Shown here: positions 60,647-64,000 of the stretch, piece by piece
How positions within the stretch are numbered: position 1 is the stretch's first letter
How the letters are laid out: every line of letters starts with the position of its first letter
DNA from: Bacilli bacterium
GTDB lineage: Bacteria > Bacillota_I > Bacilli_A > RFN20 > CAG-826
Direction of reading: 5' to 3'
Length of the DNA: 64,000 nt
NCBI GenBank assembly: GCA_022482735.1
Contig: JAKVOO010000001.1
Location: 553,699-617,698 of the forward strand
The notes under the pieces: generated by a model
Told to the model about the DNA's origin: nothing
Database searches by the model: none
Seen by the model: the letters and a program-made list of their open reading frames with translations, nothing else
Made by a program: the position numbers and the translations under genes

Positions 60647-61459
60647 TTAAATATTTCCAATTTCTTGCGCAAAATGAAGAGGTGATTTGCCAACATTTTT
60701 TCGAAATTCGGTGGAAAAATGTAATTGATCATCATATCCGACCATTGAAGCGATCTGTTTAACCTTATAATTTCCCGATAGCAAAAGAAACTTTGCTCTT
60801 TCCATTCGATACTTAGTCAGGTATCTTTTTGGCGACACTCCCTCGCTTTTCTTAAACAAAGAAGCGACATAAGTGGATGTATTATTGATTTCATTCGCCA
60901 AATCTTTAATTGTAATTCGGCGATTAATATTTGTGGCAATGTAATTCTTCAATGTAAAAAGATCCTGTCCTTGATTATCTAGGATTTCTTCAATCGGCTC
61001 ACGACGTGAAAAAAGGAAACCGAAAATATAATAAACTATCCCCAAAGCCCTTAAATCAAGGTATCCTAAATCGCTATAAATCTTGCCTAAACCTATTAAA
61101 TAAGTCTTAAGCGATAAGTCCTTATCATAATAATATGGGTCAACAGAATTAATTGTTAAATCATATATTACCTTATCTATAAAGGCCCCAGACATACTAA
61201 TCCATTGTGTTTCAAAATCGGAATCCTGATTGATAATTTCCATTTTAACTTTAGGAAGCATAATAAACAGCATTCCCTTTTTTATTGGATATTTTTTATC
61301 CATAATTCTTAGATCGGCTTTCCCATCTAAAACATAATATAGAATATGGCGATTTAGTTCTCGCTCTTGAGAACTAAAAAGAATCTTTTGCAAGTCTTTT
61401 CCTGTCGAAAAAAGTTTTAACTCGAGCATATTGTCGGCGTGATTATACGATGAATCCAT
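60647..61459 (-). CDS. AraC-family transcriptional regulator
   Basis: 270 residues. The N-terminal ~130 residues fit a cupin-type ligand domain (YPIKKGMLFIMLPKVKMEI). The C-terminal double helix-turn-helix is clear: ITIKDLANEINNTSTYVASL, then KSEGVSPKRYLTKYRMERAK, and KVKQIASMVGYDDQLHFSTE with the family closing FRKNVGKSP. It likely controls genes for sugar use such as the neighbouring starch-binding protein downstream or the galactanase upstream. Those targets are inferred from position. Confidence 0.92.
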   Translation of the reverse strand: MDSSYNHADNMLELKLFSTGKDLQKILFSSQERELNRHILYYVLDGKADLRIMDKKYPIKKGMLFIMLPKVKMEIINQDSDFETQWISMSGAFIDKVIYDLTINSVDPYYYDKDLSLKTYLIGLGKIYSDLGYLDLRALGIVYYIFGFLFSRREPIEEILDNQGQDLFTLKNYIATNINRRITIKDLANEINNTSTYVASLFKKSEGVSPKRYLTKYRMERAKFLLLSGNYKVKQIASMVGYDDQLHFSTEFRKNVGKSPLHFAQEIGNI

Positions 61460-61551
61460 GTTTCATAACCCCCCTTTATGAAATTGGCTAAAAAATAATG
61501 GAACTACCTTAAGTATAAGGAATCAATTGGATTTTTCAACTTAGTAAATAT

Positions 61552-61577
61552 ATAAAAACCCGGATTAATAAACCCGG
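61552..61577 (-). terminator. terminator of tRNA-Gln
   Basis: Stem CCCGG (61559-61563) / CCGGG (61573-61577 region) followed by TTTTTATAT on the minus strand. Confidence 0.75.
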
Positions 61578-61589
61578 GACATTATTCAC

Positions 61590-61664
61590 TGGCTGCCGAG
61601 ATAGGATTCGAACCTATGCATGAGAGGTTCAGAGCCTCTTGACTTACCACTTGTCCACTCGGCA
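61590..61664 (-). tRNA. tRNA-Gln (anticodon CTG)
   Basis: 75 bases with encoded CCA. Acceptor TGCCGAG/CTCGGCA, anticodon loop CTCTGAA in AGAGG/CCTCT, T-arm ATAGGTTCGAATCCTAT. Reads CAG. Confidence 0.95.
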
Positions 61665-61728
61665 AATGCATTATTATATTACGCTAACCCAGTGAAAAAT
61701 GCTAGAAAAAAATTGTTCAGTGCCGCCT

Positions 61729-63267
61729 TTAATCATTAAAGACATTTATTGATGGCAAAACGTGCCCATCATAGGTAAATAAGGCTTGATTGGCCCACGA
61801 ATTTTTACTTCGACTATCAGCCCAACCAACTCCTTTAGCAGGAATAAATGCCCCTTCCCAATAAAATAATCCATAGCCATTTTCAATACTATCAACCGCT
61901 TCAAGTAAATCTTTTATCATCAGCGCTTGCCCTAAAGTAGACACTGGATACCCACTGATTACTTCGCCATTATCGAAGATGTTGCTCACAAGTGCATCTT
62001 TGGCAAAAGTATATCCATAACTTGTTTCAGCTAAAGTTATCTTCTTGCTAGAAAAGGCGTTAGCTATGGAAGTTAACCCACTCTTTATTACCGATGGGCG
62101 GCCTTGATAATAAGGATAAGCCGATAGGCCAATGACATCATAATTTATATCGTTAAACTGATTGTAGTAATCGATAATATAGTTTGGATCGCTAAGTCCT
62201 TTAGCAAGATGAATCATTGTCAGTATTGAGTCATTAACGTCCTTAACAGCGGCATTAGCGGATGCAATATAGTCATGAAAATTCTTACTCTTGTTGGCAC
62301 CTCGTATGGTATTTGGAGCGGAGTAGGCACCGGTTGTATAGCCGGGTTCACCACCCGTCAATTCTTCATTTGTAGGACCAGGTAACTGCAATAACATTCC
62401 TGGCGTTGTCTCGTTGCCAAGCGATACCATATCCGGCAACGCTCCAACCTCATCAAATGCGGTAAGAACACTTTTCGTATAATCATAGATAGCATTCTTG
62501 ACTTCTTCTGCTGTCGTTAAAGTCGCCCATGCTTTAGGAAAAATCTGTTTACTTGGATCCGCCCAAAAGTCGCTATAGTGAATATCAAGGTATAATTTCA
62601 AACCCGCCTTTTTGGCTAGATATGCCATTTTTAAATCCGTACTTAAATCATTTCCTCCACCGCCATAACTTACCTTTCCTTGGTCAGCGTAATTATTTGG
62701 GTCATTCCAAAGCCGTAAGCGAACATAATTGACTCCCGCGTCGCGGATAATCCGAAAGACATCTTCCGCTTGATTAGAAGCATTATAATAAACGACTCCG
62801 GCATCATAGATGGCTTGAACAGTTGACATGTCAATGCCTTTGGGAAAATCATTATGTTCGATATTAGCTTTAATACCGCTTAGAGGCGAAAGCCAAGCTT
62901 CGCTTTCTTCTTCACTGCGAGTGCTTGTATACTCGTCTTTGGGCGCACTCACAACAAACTCGTCAACATGACCAAGTTTATCGTAGGCTTTGACATTGGT
63001 TACTGTATCCGATTGATGAATGTAAATAACCTGGTTAAAAATCGATATCGCATCGCCTGCAAATTCATAAGTTAAGTCTAAAGGGTAATCTTTACCAATG
63101 GGAATTATCGTTGCCGTTTGATTTACCTTCAAAGTATAATCGCGAATTCGATAAGGCGCGGGCTCATTAAGGCTGCCTGAAGAGGAGGAGATATTACTCC
63201 CCCCTTCAGTACAGCTAGAAAGAGCTAAGATACTCAAGGATAATAAGCAAAATATTCGCTTTTTCAT
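61729..63267 (-). CDS. GH53 arabinogalactan endo-1,4-beta-galactanase lipoprotein
   Basis: 512 residues. Lipobox LSSC. After ~130 residues of linker and a small domain, the GH53 barrel is evident: FPKGIDMSTVQAIYDAGV, VNYVRLRLWNDPNNYADQG, LDIHYSDFWADPSKQIFPKA, acid/base Glu in VSLGNETTPG and nucleophile Glu in ITLAETSYGYTF. It cuts beta-1,4-galactan (type I arabinogalactan, pectin side chains) at the cell surface. Start overlaps the preceding CBM61-like protein's stop as ATGA. No galactosidase or transport gene is visible within the window, but the operon continues upstream. Confidence 0.93.
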   Translation of the reverse strand: MKKRIFCLLSLSILALSSCTEGGSNISSSSGSLNEPAPYRIRDYTLKVNQTATIIPIGKDYPLDLTYEFAGDAISIFNQVIYIHQSDTVTNVKAYDKLGHVDEFVVSAPKDEYTSTRSEEESEAWLSPLSGIKANIEHNDFPKGIDMSTVQAIYDAGVVYYNASNQAEDVFRIIRDAGVNYVRLRLWNDPNNYADQGKVSYGGGGNDLSTDLKMAYLAKKAGLKLYLDIHYSDFWADPSKQIFPKAWATLTTAEEVKNAIYDYTKSVLTAFDEVGALPDMVSLGNETTPGMLLQLPGPTNEELTGGEPGYTTGAYSAPNTIRGANKSKNFHDYIASANAAVKDVNDSILTMIHLAKGLSDPNYIIDYYNQFNDINYDVIGLSAYPYYQGRPSVIKSGLTSIANAFSSKKITLAETSYGYTFAKDALVSNIFDNGEVISGYPVSTLGQALMIKDLLEAVDSIENGYGLFYWEGAFIPAKGVGWADSRSKNSWANQALFTYDGHVLPSINVFND

Positions 63268-64000
63268 TGCTTGGCTGTTAAGACGAAATTATCTAATTTT
63301 ATCCAAGTGTTTGAAGCCGTGGTTTGAATACGAATCGCAATTGTTACTTCCCCTTCAACTAAAGATAGATCGGGTAAAGTAATTGTCGCATAAGTTCCGC
63401 TTGGACTGATGAATTCACTTGCAACGATAGTTTCTTCTTGAAGTACACTGATAGTTGTATTGGCTGAATTTTCTTGGCTATAATCACCGCCATAGATATC
63501 ATAGGAAAGCACATAGGTGCCAGCAGTAACACTAATTGTTTGTGCGATAGTAAAATCATCTTCTGTGGACGAACCATGCCAGTAATTAATTCCATAACTT
63601 CCATCATTGGCGCCACTGCTATCAATCTTTAAATTGGCCCCCCAGTCATTAGTGCCGGGAGTTCCCGTTAGTTCCCAAATGCTTTGTAGCGAAAAGTCAC
63701 CACCAACCGTGCCCAATTCCTCAAAACTACCATCACTTAATAGATTAGTTACTTGAGGTATCTCCGGTTTTTGGTTGCCACTTACAAGTTTGATGTCATC
63801 AACATAACCCCAATTGACATCTCCATTCGCTCCGAAGAATTTAAGTTCAAATTCAAAGGTAGCACTTGTTTGTTCAAAGACAACATAGTTTGTCACATAT
63901 TTAGAGCCATTTAATGTCAAGTCACCATTAGCCCAAGAATAGGTTGTGCCATTTACTTCCGCTTCTAGCGTGGATAGGGCTCCAACAATATCAAATTCTA
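63264..64000 (-). CDS. galactan-binding CBM61-like secreted protein, N-terminus outside window
   Basis: The frame stays open to position 64000 (no in-frame stop), so the protein is longer than 245 residues. Residues from ~90 before the end form one clear CBM61-like module: VTNLLSDGSFEELGTVGGDF, the YGINYWHGSSTEDDFTIAQT segment, ISVTAGTYVLSYDIYGGDYS and the closing NTWIKLDNFVLTAKQ. A second, related beta-sandwich tail precedes it (FELKFFGANGDVNWGYVDDI). CBM61 binds beta-1,4-galactan and accompanies GH53 enzymes. The missing part upstream may hold a catalytic domain, probably another galactanase. ATGA overlap with the GH53 gene. Confidence 0.8.
   Translation of the reverse strand, partial: EFDIVGALSTLEAEVNGTTYSWANGDLTLNGSKYVTNYVVFEQTSATFEFELKFFGANGDVNWGYVDDIKLVSGNQKPEIPQVTNLLSDGSFEELGTVGGDFSLQSIWELTGTPGTNDWGANLKIDSSGANDGSYGINYWHGSSTEDDFTIAQTISVTAGTYVLSYDIYGGDYSQENSANTTISVLQEETIVASEFISPSGTYATITLPDLSLVEGEVTIAIRIQTTASNTWIKLDNFVLTAKQ

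Overview
The window looks like a chromosomal segment of a low-GC, fermentative, anaerobic bacterium of the Bacillota/Mycoplasmatota side (Bacilli, Erysipelotrichia or Acholeplasma/Izemoplasma-like). The signs are AT-rich DNA, strong AGGAGG ribosome sites, ECF-type transport genes beside truA, a T-box, a CsoR copper operon, short lipoproteins and an [FeFe] hydrogenase. TGA is used as a stop (for example at 1881 and 63264) and Trp is TGG, so the code is standard, unlike Mycoplasma or Spiroplasma. Nearly all genes lie on the minus strand.

Layout. 1-4041: two overlapping MacB-like ABC exporters. 4266-10664: a compact accessory locus (membrane-anchored McrB-like AAA+ ATPase, DUF2357-like protein with zinc ribbons, HEPN-like/CBS protein, Nudix hydrolase, unknown protein); this is the best candidate for an undescribed, perhaps defensive, system. 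10934-13656: DUF1801 protein and a TetR-controlled ABC-2 exporter. 13733-21158: tightly packed SGNH esterase, malic enzyme, giant GLUG/Big lipoprotein and a membrane alpha/beta hydrolase. 21258-25657: LysR, an unknown anchored protein, tRNA-Leu and a secreted seven-blade RCC1 protein. 26232-29020: metNIQ under a T-box. 29140-32124: aldehyde dehydrogenase, acetyltransferase and a six-helix membrane protein.

32389-37332 is a probable genomic island inserted at the 3' end of tRNA-Thr. It is bounded by a 17/18 direct repeat and has pushed the presumed tRNA terminator 5 kb away. It carries a trypsin-like protease, two DUF5104-like lipoproteins and a secreted DUF4474 protein, plus decayed gene ends near the tRNA. 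Then follow tRNA-Val, a MATE pump, tRNA-Ile, the trimeric hydrogenase (NuoE-like, NuoF-like, HydA; probably NAD-linked and electron-bifurcating), an MFS carrier, rplM-rpsI, yebC, and an operon of dCMP deaminase, EcfA1, EcfA2, EcfT, TruA and a PHP phosphatase. 51944-56645 holds two GH13 enzymes, a lipase-like hydrolase and smpB. 56655-59475 is the copper operon (copA, copZ, csoR) with a CsoR operator. 59538-64000 is carbohydrate-directed: a starch-binding anchored protein, an AraC regulator, tRNA-Gln, a GH53 galactanase and a CBM61-like galactan-binding protein running off the end.

Caution about the sequence: six conserved genes (ABC exporter, alpha/beta hydrolase, MATE, hydA, yebC, copA) are broken by single-base indels, almost all of them one extra base. 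Several of these genes would be expected to be intact, so base-level assembly errors are the simplest explanation and the genes are probably functional in the organism.
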